Under the pieces are notes generated by a model, which was not told where the DNA came from, searched no databases, and saw nothing but the letters and a program-made list of their open reading frames with translations. From Salinimonas profundi (GTDB lineage Bacteria; Pseudomonadota; Gammaproteobacteria; Enterobacterales; Alteromonadaceae), in contig NZ_JABBXD010000010.1 in the NCBI RefSeq assembly GCF_014750655.1, positions 28,181-92,180 of the forward strand: a stretch of DNA of 64,000 nucleotides, read 5' to 3'. The position numbers and the translations under genes are program-made. Numbering within the stretch: position 1 is the stretch's first letter; every line of letters starts with the position of its first letter. Positions 40,450 to 49,555 of this stretch are shown here, in pieces.

Positions 40450-40923
40450 TTGGAAAATTATTCTGTGGATGCGGTGGATAGGAAGATTCTGGCTCTTCTT
40501 CAACAAAATGCCGATATCAGTATTTCAGACTTGGCTGAGGAAATTGGCCTGACCGCTACGCCATGTTGGCGACGCATGCAGCGTCTGCAGCAAGCCGGGC
40601 TGATTACGCGTAAAGTTGCATTGCTGGATGCACAGAAGCTGGGCCTGTCGATGACTGTATTTGTGCAGGTGAAAGCTGCACAGCATGATGGAAAGTGGCT
40701 GGATAGGTTTGCCCGTCATGCATCCTCATTCGATGAAGTGGTAGAGTTTTATCGTATGAGTGGAGAGTACGACTACCTGTTAAAGGTGATGGTAAAGGAC
40801 ATGCAATGCTTTGATCATTTTTATAAGCGACTGGTCAACGGCATCGACCTTAATGACGTTACCTCCAGCTTTGCCATGGAACAGATAAAGTATTCAACAG
40901 CAATGCCATTGCAGCATTTATGA
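40450..40923 (+). CDS. decR: Lrp/AsnC-family regulator, DecR-like
   Basis: This is a regulator of about 157 residues with an N-terminal winged HTH (DRKILALLQQNADISISDLAEEIGLTATPCWRRMQRLQ) and a C-terminal RAM effector domain. GEYDYLLKVMVKDM, FYKRLVNGID and DVTSSFAMEQIKY match E. coli DecR (YbaO), which senses cysteine. The start is uncertain: TTG 40450, or GTG 40465 with GGAA 9 bases upstream. No in-frame ATG fits. It is divergent from the cysteine synthase-like gene across about 120 bases, which it probably controls. Confidence 0.83.
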   Translation: MENYSVDAVDRKILALLQQNADISISDLAEEIGLTATPCWRRMQRLQQAGLITRKVALLDAQKLGLSMTVFVQVKAAQHDGKWLDRFARHASSFDEVVEFYRMSGEYDYLLKVMVKDMQCFDHFYKRLVNGIDLNDVTSSFAMEQIKYSTAMPLQHL

Positions 40924-40951
40924 TGACGCTTTGCCACTGTCTGATGCAAAT

Positions 40952-40963
40952 CAAACCGGTTTG
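40952..40963. promoter_or_regulatory. PsrA-type operator upstream of gcdH
   Basis: CAAACCGGTTTG is a perfect 12-base palindrome fitting the PsrA pattern G/C-AAAC-N2-4-GTTT-G/C. PsrA is a TetR-type repressor of fatty-acid degradation genes in related bacteria. It lies 65 bases before gcdH. Confidence 0.6.
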
Positions 40964-40976
40964 TCACGTAACGTGA
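40964..40976. promoter_or_regulatory. Second palindrome upstream of gcdH
   Basis: TCACGTAACGTGA is a perfect 13-base palindrome directly following the PsrA-like box. It could be a second operator; the factor is unknown. Confidence 0.45.
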
Positions 40977-41028
40977 TACGCTAACACTTTGCACATGACG
41001 TTAATCATCGATCATAAGGAAAACTATT

Positions 41029-42210
41029 ATGGCGTCGCCCTTAACCAACTGGGATGATTTGTTACTTCTGAATGAGCAGCTTAGTGACGAAGAGCGCATG
41101 ATCAGTGAATCAGCCCGCGCTTTTTGTCAGGAAAATCTGCAACCGGGCATTTTGCAGGCTAACCGTAACGGCACGTTTGATCGTGACATCATGCGCCGCT
41201 TTGGTGAAATGGGAATGCTGGGTGCCACAATTGAAGGATATGGCTGCCCCGGGGTTAACTATGTGACCTATGGATTGATTGCCCGCGAAGTCGAGCGGGT
41301 TGACAGTGGCTACCGAAGTGCAATGAGTGTGCAATCATCGCTGGTGATGCATCCTATTAACGCGTTTGGCTCGCCGGCTCAAAAGGAAAAATATCTGCCT
41401 AAGCTTGCCAGCGGTGAATGGGTAGGGTGTTTTGGTCTGACCGAGCCGGATGCGGGCTCCGACCCGGCGTCTATGAAAACGCGCGCTAACACCGTGGATG
41501 GCGGCTATCAGTTATCAGGCAGTAAAATGTGGATTACAAACTCGCCCATTGCCGATGTCTTCGTGGTGTGGGCAAAGTGCAGTGACGAAAATGATGCCAT
41601 ACGCGGATTTATTCTGGAACGAGGCATGGACGGACTTTCTACGCCCGCTATTGAAGGAAAACTGTCTTTAAAAGCATCTGTTACTGGTGAAATTGTGATG
41701 GATGAGGTGTTTGTTCCTGCAGAAAGTCGTCTGGAAGGCGTGCATGGTTTAAAAGGCCCGTTTAGCTGCCTGAACATGGCTCGCTACGGCATTTCATGGG
41801 GTGCGATGGGCGCTGCAGAGTTTTGCTGGCATGCAGCGCGCCAGTATGGACTCGACCGTCACCAGTTCGGCCGTCCGCTGGCGCAAACACAATTATTCCA
41901 GACCAAGCTGGCAGATATGCAAACTGAAATTACGCTTGGCCTGCAGGCATCGCTCAGAGTGGGCAGATTAATTGATAATCGTCAGTTTGACCCTGCCATG
42001 ATATCGCTGGTCAAAAGGAATAACTGCGCCAAAGCGCTGGATATCGCCAGAAAGTCCAGAGATATGCATGGTGGTAATGGTATTGCTGATGAATATCACA
42101 TCATGCGACATATGGTTAACTTAGAAACGGTTAATACGTATGAAGGTACCTATGATGTGCACGGCCTGATTTTAGGCCGGGCACAGACCGGATTACAGGC
42201 TTTCTTCTGA
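41029..42210 (+). CDS. gcdH: Glutaryl-CoA dehydrogenase
   Basis: GcdH oxidatively decarboxylates glutaryl-CoA to crotonyl-CoA in lysine and tryptophan breakdown, passing electrons to ETF. It has 393 residues. [14 protein letters not shown] and [18 protein letters not shown] bind FAD and substrate. [16 protein letters not shown] lies in the C-terminal helical domain, and the catalytic Glu is in [41 protein letters not shown] is characteristic of GcdH rather than of straight-chain enzymes. Two palindromic operators lie upstream. Confidence 0.93.
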   Translation: MASPLTNWDDLLLLNEQLSDEERMISESARAFCQENLQPGILQANRNGTFDRDIMRRFGEMGMLGATIEGYGCPGVNYVTYGLIAREVERVDSGYRSAMSVQSSLVMHPINAFGSPAQKEKYLPKLASGEWVGCFGLTEPDAGSDPASMKTRANTVDGGYQLSGSKMWITNSPIADVFVVWAKCSDENDAIRGFILERGMDGLSTPAIEGKLSLKASVTGEIVMDEVFVPAESRLEGVHGLKGPFSCLNMARYGISWGAMGAAEFCWHAARQYGLDRHQFGRPLAQTQLFQTKLADMQTEITLGLQASLRVGRLIDNRQFDPAMISLVKRNNCAKALDIARKSRDMHGGNGIADEYHIMRHMVNLETVNTYEGTYDVHGLILGRAQTGLQAFF

Positions 42211-42221
42211 TATTGCGACAG

Positions 42222-42249
42222 AGGCTTGCGACCAAAGGTCCGCAAGCCT
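42222..42249. terminator. Bidirectional hairpin between gcdH and cydB
   Basis: AGGCTTGCG-ACC, loop AAA and GGT-CGCAAGCCT form a 12-bp stem with one bulged C. It lies between the two convergent stop codons. Confidence 0.65.
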
Positions 42250-42263
42250 GCTGAAATTGTTTA

Positions 42264-43274
42264 TTAATAATACGTGAGCTTCTCTGATTTGCCGGCAAAT
42301 ATCCGGTAAACCATAAAAGTGTATGCCAGAATACACGGCACCACGATGCTGGCGCCAACCAATAAGAAGCGCAACGAATTTGCATCACTGATTGCATCAG
42401 CAATAGTCATTTTTCCCGGTACCACATAGGGATAATAACTCAGTCCGAATGCGGCAAAGCATAAGACATAAACTGTCATCGCAATAATAAAGGGTAGCTT
42501 TTCACCCCGGCCGTCAGTTTCCGGCATCTTTTTAAGTATAACGCCGCAAAAGCTTAGCAAGCCAAAGCATGCCACCGGGATCGCCATCAGCAAAAAGCCC
42601 CAGTTTGAGCTTAGCCACAGCTGACGCACATCATCATGTAAAGTGAGATTGGCAATACTGACGGCAACAATACCTACCGATAATACAATCAGGCCCCGTC
42701 GTGCCCAGTAAATTGCCTTCTCCTGTAGTGCAGATTCTGACTTTAAAATCAGCCAGCAAGCGCCGATGAAGGCGTAAGCAGCAGTCAGACCAAACGCAGA
42801 GAGCAGGGCGAACCCCTGCGCCCACAAATCGGTGCGCAAGCCGGTGACCCAAATACCCAGCATATACCCCTGGGACAACGTGGTAAGCAACGAGCCATAC
42901 TTAAATGAGAGATCCCATCTGCGTTTTTTGACCTGAGCAACCTTAGCTCTGAAGTCAAAGGACACCCCACGCAATATGAGACCCAATAACATCAGCGTGG
43001 CAGGGATGTACAGCGTCTGTAAGATTTCACTGTGGGCATCAGGAAAGGCAAAAAGCAGCAGGCCCACCGCCAGCACCAACCAGGTTTCGTTAGCATCCCA
43101 GTAAGGTCCGATCGACGCGATCATATCGTCACGAAAACGTTCCTCGCGAGGGGGCAGCAATACGCCGACGCCCAGGTCATAACCGTCGAGGATGGCATAC
43201 AACAAAATTGCCAACGCGAGCAAGCCGATGTAAATATCACCCAGCACTTCTATAGATAAACCTTCAAATGGCAT
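42264..43274 (-). CDS. cydB: Cytochrome bd-type oxidase subunit II
   Basis: This is a 336-residue membrane protein with eight or nine hydrophobic segments, which pairs with CydA. YAILDGYDLGVGVLLP and RDDMIASIGPYWDANETWLVLAVGLLLFAFP are subunit II signatures. The length fits the CioB/short-type oxidase. It is the last gene of the gbsR-like-cydA-cydB operon. There is no room for a CydX-like subunit before the gcdH terminator. Confidence 0.95.
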   Translation of the reverse strand: MPFEGLSIEVLGDIYIGLLALAILLYAILDGYDLGVGVLLPPREERFRDDMIASIGPYWDANETWLVLAVGLLLFAFPDAHSEILQTLYIPATLMLLGLILRGVSFDFRAKVAQVKKRRWDLSFKYGSLLTTLSQGYMLGIWVTGLRTDLWAQGFALLSAFGLTAAYAFIGACWLILKSESALQEKAIYWARRGLIVLSVGIVAVSIANLTLHDDVRQLWLSSNWGFLLMAIPVACFGLLSFCGVILKKMPETDGRGEKLPFIIAMTVYVLCFAAFGLSYYPYVVPGKMTIADAISDANSLRFLLVGASIVVPCILAYTFMVYRIFAGKSEKLTYY

Positions 43275-43283
43275 AGTGTTCTC

Positions 43284-44645
43284 CTAGGCGCTCAGCGGTG
43301 AAATTTTAGAGGCTTTCGCTTTTTCGCGCTCTTCGCTGGTAATTTCTTCAATTTCGACCGAGCGTCGGCACATCAGCGTTAAGGTTCCCATATAGGCGAT
43401 AAGCAGTACCGCATAAATCGTGGCATAAAGGGTAAATGAAAATGCCACATTGGCCGCAGGCAGACCGGTCACCGCCTCTTTGGTTTGCAGTACGCCATAG
43501 ACCAGATAGGGCTGACGGCCAACTTCGGTGACATACCATCCGGCTAATGTTGCAATCCAGCCGCTGAAGCTCATGGCCATAAATACTTTATTCAGCCAAC
43601 CGGGCAATGTGCCCTTGCGATAAAGATAGAAGCTACCCAGCCAGGCACAAACCAGCATTAGCATACCCATACCCACCATGATTCTGAATGAATAGAAGAC
43701 CGGGGCCACGGGAGGGTGCTCGCCTTCGAACTCATTCAGCCCCTTAATTTCACCATCCAGAGAATGGGTAAGAATGAGACTGGCACCCCGTGGGATACCA
43801 ATTTCGAAATGGTTGGTTTTATTGTCTTCATCGGGGATAGCGAACAGTAATAACGGGGCTCCCCGCTCAGTTTCCCAGACGCCCTCCATCGCTGCCACTT
43901 TTTGTGGCTGATGCTCCAGCGTATTTAAACCGTGCAAATCACCAGCATAGATTTGTAAAGGTATTAAAACCGCTGCGGTATAGGTCGCTGTTTTAAGTGC
44001 CAGTTTTGGCGCCATTTTGTCATCGCCACGGAATATACGATAAGCAGACAAGCCGGCGATCAGAAAACTGGCTGTCAGACCGGACGCCAACAACATGTGC
44101 GCAAAGCGATAGGGGAACGATGGATTGAATATAATTTCGCTCCAGTCTTTAGCGTATATCACCCCATCGATGATTTCGTGTCCCTGCGGTGTATGCATCC
44201 AGCTGTTTAAAGACAGTATCCAGAACGCTGAGACGGTCGTGCCGAATGCCACAATCAGTGTGGATAGTGTATGTAGCCAGTTAGGGACGCGGCGGATACC
44301 GAATAGCATGATGCCCAGAAACGTGGCTTCCAGGAAAAACGCGGTGAGCACTTCGTAGCCCAGCAACGGGCCGGCTACGTTACCGGCTTTTTCCATAAAC
44401 CCGGGCCAGTTTGTGCCAAACTGAAAGGACATCGTCACACCACTTACTACGCCCAGGGCAAAAGTCAGTGCAAATACCCTGACCCAGAAACGATACATGC
44501 GCATCCAGACCGGGTGACCGGAGAGGTTGGAGCGCAATTTAAAATAAAAAAGATACCAGCCTAATGCGATGGTAATGGTGGGAAAAAGAATATGAAAACT
44601 GATATTCAGCGCAAACTGAAGACGCGATAATATGAAAGCGTCCAT
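43284..44645 (-). CDS. cydA: Cytochrome bd-type oxidase subunit I (short Q-loop, CIO type)
   Basis: This is the quinol-oxidising, haem-bearing subunit. It starts MDAFILSRLQFALNISFHILFP, with haem ligand His18. MSFQFGTNWPGFMEKAGNVAGPLLGYE and GLTASFLIAGLSAYRIF are conserved blocks. At 453 residues it is much shorter than E. coli CydA (522). The shortfall is in the Q loop, as in cyanide-insensitive CioA oxidases, which tend to resist cyanide and sulfide; that property is inferred. cydB starts 9 bases downstream. Confidence 0.95.
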   Translation of the reverse strand: MDAFILSRLQFALNISFHILFPTITIALGWYLFYFKLRSNLSGHPVWMRMYRFWVRVFALTFALGVVSGVTMSFQFGTNWPGFMEKAGNVAGPLLGYEVLTAFFLEATFLGIMLFGIRRVPNWLHTLSTLIVAFGTTVSAFWILSLNSWMHTPQGHEIIDGVIYAKDWSEIIFNPSFPYRFAHMLLASGLTASFLIAGLSAYRIFRGDDKMAPKLALKTATYTAAVLIPLQIYAGDLHGLNTLEHQPQKVAAMEGVWETERGAPLLLFAIPDEDNKTNHFEIGIPRGASLILTHSLDGEIKGLNEFEGEHPPVAPVFYSFRIMVGMGMLMLVCAWLGSFYLYRKGTLPGWLNKVFMAMSFSGWIATLAGWYVTEVGRQPYLVYGVLQTKEAVTGLPAANVAFSFTLYATIYAVLLIAYMGTLTLMCRRSVEIEEITSEEREKAKASKISPLSA

Positions 44646-44660
44646 TGCGACCTCCTAACG

Positions 44661-45209
44661 TTATGATTGAGCCTTAGCGGGTAAGATTCTGTCTTTTAAC
44701 TCCAGGATCCGTCCTACGCCAGAGCCAAGTTTCATTAGCGTTGCTAACTTTTCAGGCCCTAAGTTTTGTAGCTCCTGTGACCAGGCTGTCACCGACTCCA
44801 GCAGGTCATGAATTTCATTCAGCTTTTCCTGTACGTTTGCATCTTCCTCGTGAGCAGGGTTGTCCAGCATTAAATCCCGAAGCAGTGACATAGTCGGATC
44901 AATTTCCCGCTTGCGTCGTTCTTCAAACACGCGATTGGCCAGAACCCAGATAGAACCGGCCGGAACAAAAAACTCTTTTCGTTCGCCGGGGACTGACTGT
45001 TGTTTGATCAGGCGCCAGGACTGAAGCTCTTTAAGCCCCATACTGGTATTGCCCCGTGAGATATTTAGCGCATCGGCTATCTCCTGGGCCGCCAGAGGCT
45101 TTTCACTTAATACAATTAGAGCCAGCATTTGGCCGACAGTTCGATTAAATCCCCAGCGACTGCCCATCTCGCCAAAATGCATTACTGCTGATGTCACAAT
45201 TGGTGTCAT
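44661..45209 (-). CDS. GbsR/MarR-type transcriptional regulator
   Basis: This 182-residue winged-helix regulator is of the GbsR class. GRWG-like RWGFNRTVGQMLALIVLSEKPLAAQEIADALNISRGNTSMGLKELQSWRLIK is the DNA-binding part (about 15-70), followed by PGERKEFFVP (wing). The helical C-terminal half is probably for dimerisation. It is the first gene of the cyd operon, 15 bases before cydA, and so is a likely autogenous regulator. A palindrome overlaps its predicted transcription start. Confidence 0.85.
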   Translation of the reverse strand: MTPIVTSAVMHFGEMGSRWGFNRTVGQMLALIVLSEKPLAAQEIADALNISRGNTSMGLKELQSWRLIKQQSVPGERKEFFVPAGSIWVLANRVFEERRKREIDPTMSLLRDLMLDNPAHEEDANVQEKLNEIHDLLESVTAWSQELQNLGPEKLATLMKLGSGVGRILELKDRILPAKAQS

Positions 45210-45219
45210 AACTTTTATA

Positions 45220-45231
45220 CTGAAGTTTCAG
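45220..45231. promoter_or_regulatory. Palindrome at the cyd operon start
   Basis: CTGAAGTTTCAG is a perfect 12-base palindrome 11 bases upstream of the regulator gene. It overlaps the predicted transcription start and is a candidate operator for the GbsR-like protein. Confidence 0.45.
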
Positions 45232-45232
45232 A

Positions 45233-45271
45233 AATTATTGAAAGTTTAGATCGAATGTTGATGCAGATCAA
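45233..45271 (-). promoter_or_regulatory. FNR-type box and -10 element of the cyd operon
   Basis: TTGATGCAGATCAA (45258-45271) is a perfect match to the FNR consensus TTGAT-N4-ATCAA. On the minus strand an AATAAT (45233-45238) lies at the -10 position, placing the box near -39 to -41 as at class II FNR-activated promoters. Confidence 0.8.
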
Positions 45272-45464
45272 TATTTGTTAGTTATTTGAGGCCAATATTC
45301 ATCCTCAATCGATACTTTGCTTTGTGAAAATCGCATTGCATTTTGCGAAACGTAAGTCGTGCCGGCCATTGTTTTTTATTTAATCTGTTGATCTAACTGG
45401 CAATTAATAAATGGCACGTATGTCGCTCTGCATACATGGATGTATTTCAAAGTAAGGATTAACG

Positions 45465-47001
45465 ATGAAAATGAAGCGTGCCGTTTGCACCGCACTGACA
45501 CTGGCTGCTTTGACGCCATGGGTAAGCGCGGTAGAAGTCGTCGATGGACAGTATGTCTGGCGTTTTAACTCACAGCAGGCCTGGCCCTCTGGTTATGACA
45601 GGCTACCGGTAAGCCTGACGCTCTCTCTTACATTAATAATTATCCGGATGCGTTCTTTCAGCGAATTGCCAATGCGTTGCCTGAAAGTGAGCTGAACGAG
45701 GCATTCATTACCGATGATGCAGGCTCTACGGTTTATCTTAAAGAAGAGGGTGAGGTATTTGTGACGTTTCTGCACGAGGGAGCGGATTATCAGAACGCTT
45801 TTGGCTATTTTATCTTTGATAAAGACAATCCACCGGCCACCATTTCTGAGGTAAGAGAAACCATCATTTTTCCGAATTTGTCCTATCCACACTTGCGTCA
45901 TGGAGACAGAGTCAGTATCGGGCGTTTTCCTGCAGGGACCAGTATCGTTTTTTCCTCGCGGCAAATGGGTTTTCAAGCACTACGGGTGTTAAAAGCAATG
46001 CAGTTCCTTACTATTACTCGCTTAAACACCTGAATCCCGAGTCCAGTGACGATCTGCGCCAACATATGGCCGCTCTATACGATCCGCATGTGCAGGAGGT
46101 TGTTCTGGGATTTGAGGACTTACCGCGTACTTGGGGAGACAACGACTTCAATGATGCCGACGGCATATCGGACACCCTCGATGAATTTCCCAATGATTAC
46201 GATCGTGCTTTCAGTAGTTTTTTCCCCTCGGACAAAGATTATGTTTTGCTGGCTTATGAAGATAAATGGCCACAGCTGGGCGACTACGACATGAATGATC
46301 TGGTCATTCGGGAGCGCCTGCAAACCATTTTCAATGCGCAAGGTGCTATTACCGGTTTCAGGCTGGAAGGTTTTATTGATGCGCGGGGCGCCGGCTTCAA
46401 AAATGGCTTTGCACTTCGCTTGATGGACATGCCGACATCGCTGTTCAAGGCTGGCAGTATTTCTATTGATGGCACGACTTTTCCCCTTCGCGCTGAACAG
46501 GGTCAAAGTGATGCTGTGATAATTTTGTGGAATAACACGCACGATTTCACCACCACGGGAGATGCTGATGGCTGTCAGTTCTTCAACACGGTGAAAGAAT
46601 GCCCCGAATACGCGCCCGTTCCATTTACTGTGGATGTGACGTTCACGTCCGGGGTAACGTCGTTGCTGCATTCTGATTTTGATTTTTTTATTTTCCGCAC
46701 CAATAAGCGGGGGCATGAGATTCATTTTGCAGACTACCCGCCTACCGACAAAATGGATACTTCACTGTTTGGTAGGCATGCTGATACGTCAGATCCGTCA
46801 TCGGGGCGTTATTACCGCAGCGCTGACAATCTGTCCTGGGGTTTAAAAGTCAGCGGTGCCTGGCATTACCCCAGAGAGTACAAAGATATTGTCTGGTGCT
46901 ACGCCGACTATGAAACATGGGTGGAAAGTGCTGGCGAACAGGCCAGAGACTGGTTTGAGACCAGTAATCGCAACCACCTGTATTATGTGCCGAACCGGTA
47001 A
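45465..47001 (+). pseudogene. LruC domain-containing secreted protein, two frameshifts
   Basis: A signal peptide (ending VSAVEV) starts at 45465. The coherent product changes frame twice: near 45596-45601 (SGYD continues as ATGKPDALSYINNYPD in another frame) and in a run of six T at 45948-45953 (GTSI continues as FLAANGFSSTTGVKSNA). Both changes equal one missing base. The C-terminal part (46066-47001) contains FEDLPRTWGDNDFNDA and GDYDMNDLVI, the acidic repeats of DUF4114/LruC-type calcium-binding surface proteins. As written, translation stops at 45695. True decay or sequence error both fit; the rest of the gene is intact. Confidence 0.8.
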
Positions 47002-47013
47002 GAGGAATTTATC

Positions 47014-47589
47014 ATGTTTAATTTAGTCAGAGCTTCTTTGTTTCAGGCAATGGTAGTGTGTTTGAGCATAATCTTAGTCAGTGCCTGCGGTGGTGGAGGC
47101 GACAGTTCCCCGGCTGACAATTCTTCTGCGACACCGGCTCCGGTATCTGCAACCACAGCGCCAGCGGCACCACCTCCCACATCGCAGGAAAGTACCGATG
47201 ATGAGAATTACACTCCCGATACCGCTGCGCTGGATAGTGAAGCAAATAAATCCACCCAGCTTTATGTAGAGCCTGACTTTACCTTTGATACCCATAAAGT
47301 CATAACTTTGGATATCACTGCAACCGGCGCCAATGGGCAGGCGCTTGCCAATACAATGGTGCTGGTATCTGTAGTAGATAATGATATTGAGGCAATGGAT
47401 GATGAAAAACTACAAAATAAAGCGTTGCTGACCGTGGCAAAAACAAATAGCAATGGCACTATTTATCGTAAAGTTGAGATTGCCAGCATACAGAAGAAGT
47501 TGCTGATAGAACTTAATGCCCTTGGTATTGAAAACGAAGTACTCGTGGCCATCGCAGAAGATAACTATGTCACTCATCAATTCAGATAG
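47014..47589 (+). CDS. Lipoprotein of unknown function next to LruC gene
   Basis: This is a 191-residue lipoprotein. A hydrophobic leader ends in lipobox VSAC (Cys about 25), followed by Gly4, a Ser/Thr/Ala/Pro-rich low-complexity linker (about 30-60), then a beta-rich domain (about 80-190) with ITLDITATGANGQALANTMVLVSV, reminiscent of an Ig-like fold. It starts 12 bases after the LruC gene, so they are probably one transcript and may form a surface pair. No family was recognised. Confidence 0.75.
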   Translation: MFNLVRASLFQAMVVCLSIILVSACGGGGDSSPADNSSATPAPVSATTAPAAPPPTSQESTDDENYTPDTAALDSEANKSTQLYVEPDFTFDTHKVITLDITATGANGQALANTMVLVSVVDNDIEAMDDEKLQNKALLTVAKTNSNGTIYRKVEIASIQKKLLIELNALGIENEVLVAIAEDNYVTHQFR

Positions 47590-47629
47590 CCCTTTATCTG
47601 TCAGCGGCTGTTTTAGCGGATAAACCAGG

Positions 47630-47662
47630 TAACAGGTCACCAAAGTAGCTGGTGGCCTGTTA
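47630..47662 (+). terminator. Long hairpin downstream of the lipoprotein gene
   Basis: TAACAGGTCACCA (47630-47642) pairs with TGGTGGCCTGTTA (47650-47662), a 13-bp stem with one G-U pair and a 7-base loop. There is no clear T-tract. Confidence 0.6.
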
Positions 47663-47754
47663 TTACGCAGTTAATGACAGGTTCGCGAAACTAAATTATT
47701 CGCTAATGGCCAGGGTACTTCAGAAGTGTGAAATGACCGGCTATCTAAATGGAA

Positions 47755-48273
47755 TCATTCACGGTGACTGACCCCCTGCAATAGTTTTTGAGAGCACGAT
47801 GCGCCGTGCAATACAGAAATATCTCCGGTTGTTTCCAGTACCACCGCTCGTACCTCAGACATCTCCAGAACATTGGCCTCCCGAAGCTTTGCCATAAGAT
47901 CACTTTTGGCAACCCGAGTCTGTCGTAGCGCTTGTTCAATAATTTCACCATCACGCATCAACAGCACGGGCTGGTTCTGCATCACAGATTCAAAAGTATC
48001 TGATGCTTTACGTGCGCGTGCTGTGGAGTATTGCACAACAAACAATGTCATCATTGCCACCGCAGACTGACCAAAAGACAACCAGCTCTGTGACTGGCTT
48101 GCGCCTGCCAGAAGCGACCCGACGGCAACGGTCATAACAAAATCAAAATTGGTCATTTTTGAAAATGAGCGCAAGCCATTTATCCGAACCAATACAACGA
48201 CCCAGCACATTGCCAGCGAGGTCAGTAGCAATCCTTTCAAAAGCATGTCGAGCACAGAATTATCTGTAAACAC
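47755..48273 (-). CDS. DUF421 (YetF-type) membrane protein
   Basis: This 172-residue protein has about three N-terminal membrane segments (12-85) and a cytoplasmic domain. GLRSFSKMTNFDFVMTVAVGSLLA is the DUF421 hallmark, and NQPVLLMRDGEIIEQALRQTRVAKSDLMAKLREANV is the conserved soluble part. The start is GTG 48273, with AAGGA 9 bases upstream. Relatives are linked to envelope or general stress; the biochemical role is unknown. Confidence 0.88.
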   Translation of the reverse strand: MFTDNSVLDMLLKGLLLTSLAMCWVVVLVRINGLRSFSKMTNFDFVMTVAVGSLLAGASQSQSWLSFGQSAVAMMTLFVVQYSTARARKASDTFESVMQNQPVLLMRDGEIIEQALRQTRVAKSDLMAKLREANVLEMSEVRAVVLETTGDISVLHGASCSQKLLQGVSHRE

Positions 48274-48339
48274 TTAGTAGTATCCTTAAACGTGTATTGA
48301 TGAGGTTAGTGACATGGTAAATTTTTTGTGCGGATAGAA

Positions 48340-49242
48340 TCAGGGGAGGTGCTCACCGCCTGTCACACCCATAATCTCTGCGGTAATATAACTGGATTCC
48401 TGTGATGCTAAAAAGACATAAACAGGCGCAAGTTCTGCCGGCTGACCTGGTCGGCCCATTGGCACATGCTCCCCAAATCCTTCGACTTTTTCCGGTGGCT
48501 GACCACCGCTTTGCTGGATCGGCGTCCAAACCGGGCCCGGTGCGACGCCGTTCACACGGATACCTTTCTCTATGAGCATTTTCGCGCAAGCTTTAGTGAA
48601 AGAGGTGATCGCACCTTTTGTAGACGCGTAGTCAAGCAGCCCCGCTGAAGGCTGATACGATTGAATCGAGGTAGAGTTAATAATGCTGGCTCCCGCAGGC
48701 ATATGTCTGGCGGCAGCTTTGGTAATCCAAAACATACCAAATACGTTAGTTTCAAAAGTACTGGTGAACTGTTCCGATGATAAATCTTCAAGCGTTTCAG
48801 CAAAGATCTGCTTTCCTGCATTATTCACTAATATATCAAGGCCGCCTAAAAATTCGACAGCGTTGTCTACCAGCGACTCGCAAAACGTCTCTTTTCGGAT
48901 ATCTCCAATGATTGCTTCGCCCCTGACGCCGGCGTTTCTAATCATGGCCAGCGTGGTATCGCCGTCTTCCTTTTCACTTTCAAGAAAATTGATAACCACG
49001 TCAGCACCTTCTCTGGCAAAAGCGAGCGCCACAGCGCGACCGATACCTGAATCGCCGCCAGTTATGAGGGCTTTACGGCCCTGCAGACGCTTGTTGCCCT
49101 GATAGCTGTCTTCGCCGTGATCAGCCTTTGGGTAAAGCTTGCTATCTAAAGCGGGATCGGGTTGATTTTCATTATGTTGTGTTTTACCAGGTGGATACTG
49201 ATGACGAGGATCCTGCATCGAATACTGATTAGTCTGACTCAT
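48340..49242 (-). CDS. SDR family oxidoreductase (YghA-like)
   Basis: This is a 300-residue NAD(P)-dependent short-chain dehydrogenase. The cofactor motif is ALITGGDSGIGRAVA, VNNAG follows, the catalytic Ser is in NSTSIQSYQ, and the Tyr/Lys pair is in YASTKGAI. The N-terminal tail of about 45 residues (QYPPGKTQHNENQPDPALDS) is typical of YghA/YdaD-type general-stress SDRs. The substrate is unknown. It lies next to DUF421 and a small Rho-N-like gene, a neighbourhood that suggests a stress set. Confidence 0.9.
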   Translation of the reverse strand: MSQTNQYSMQDPRHQYPPGKTQHNENQPDPALDSKLYPKADHGEDSYQGNKRLQGRKALITGGDSGIGRAVALAFAREGADVVINFLESEKEDGDTTLAMIRNAGVRGEAIIGDIRKETFCESLVDNAVEFLGGLDILVNNAGKQIFAETLEDLSSEQFTSTFETNVFGMFWITKAAARHMPAGASIINSTSIQSYQPSAGLLDYASTKGAITSFTKACAKMLIEKGIRVNGVAPGPVWTPIQQSGGQPPEKVEGFGEHVPMGRPGQPAELAPVYVFLASQESSYITAEIMGVTGGEHLP

Positions 49243-49555
49243 TGAATAATCTCTCTAAAAAAGAAATGAAAAGAATTAAGTGCAGATTCCGTTCCTGATA
49301 ACACACATATGGCAGTAACAAACCAATTGTCCAAAGCATGGGGGCTGGAGGATAAAGCGCGTGTGCAAAGGTAGTGATAGTTAATGACAACAGTATGGTG
49401 CTCACAAGAATACAGTAGGAAAACCTTCTAAAGGTGCGACATAAATTTCATACTTAAAGGCGAAATGTAGAACTCCTCTTTTCCCTCGTGCGTACTTTCT
49501 ACTTAGGTAAGCACAATGCATGACACGTAAACGAAATTTGAATGGGGTTTATAAA
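49243..49555. other. Intergenic stretch between divergent SDR and Rho-N-like genes
   Basis: About 313 bases, presumably with two divergent promoters. I see no convincing promoter, repeat or RNA gene in it. Confidence 0.5.

Noticed and set aside
42211-42263. A CydX-like small subunit gene after cydB
   Set aside because: Only 53 bases separate cydB from gcdH and they are filled by a terminator hairpin.
45465-47001. Three separate small genes in place of the LruC gene
   Set aside because: The three frames join into one continuous protein family product, with signal peptide first and acidic repeats last, if single bases are restored.
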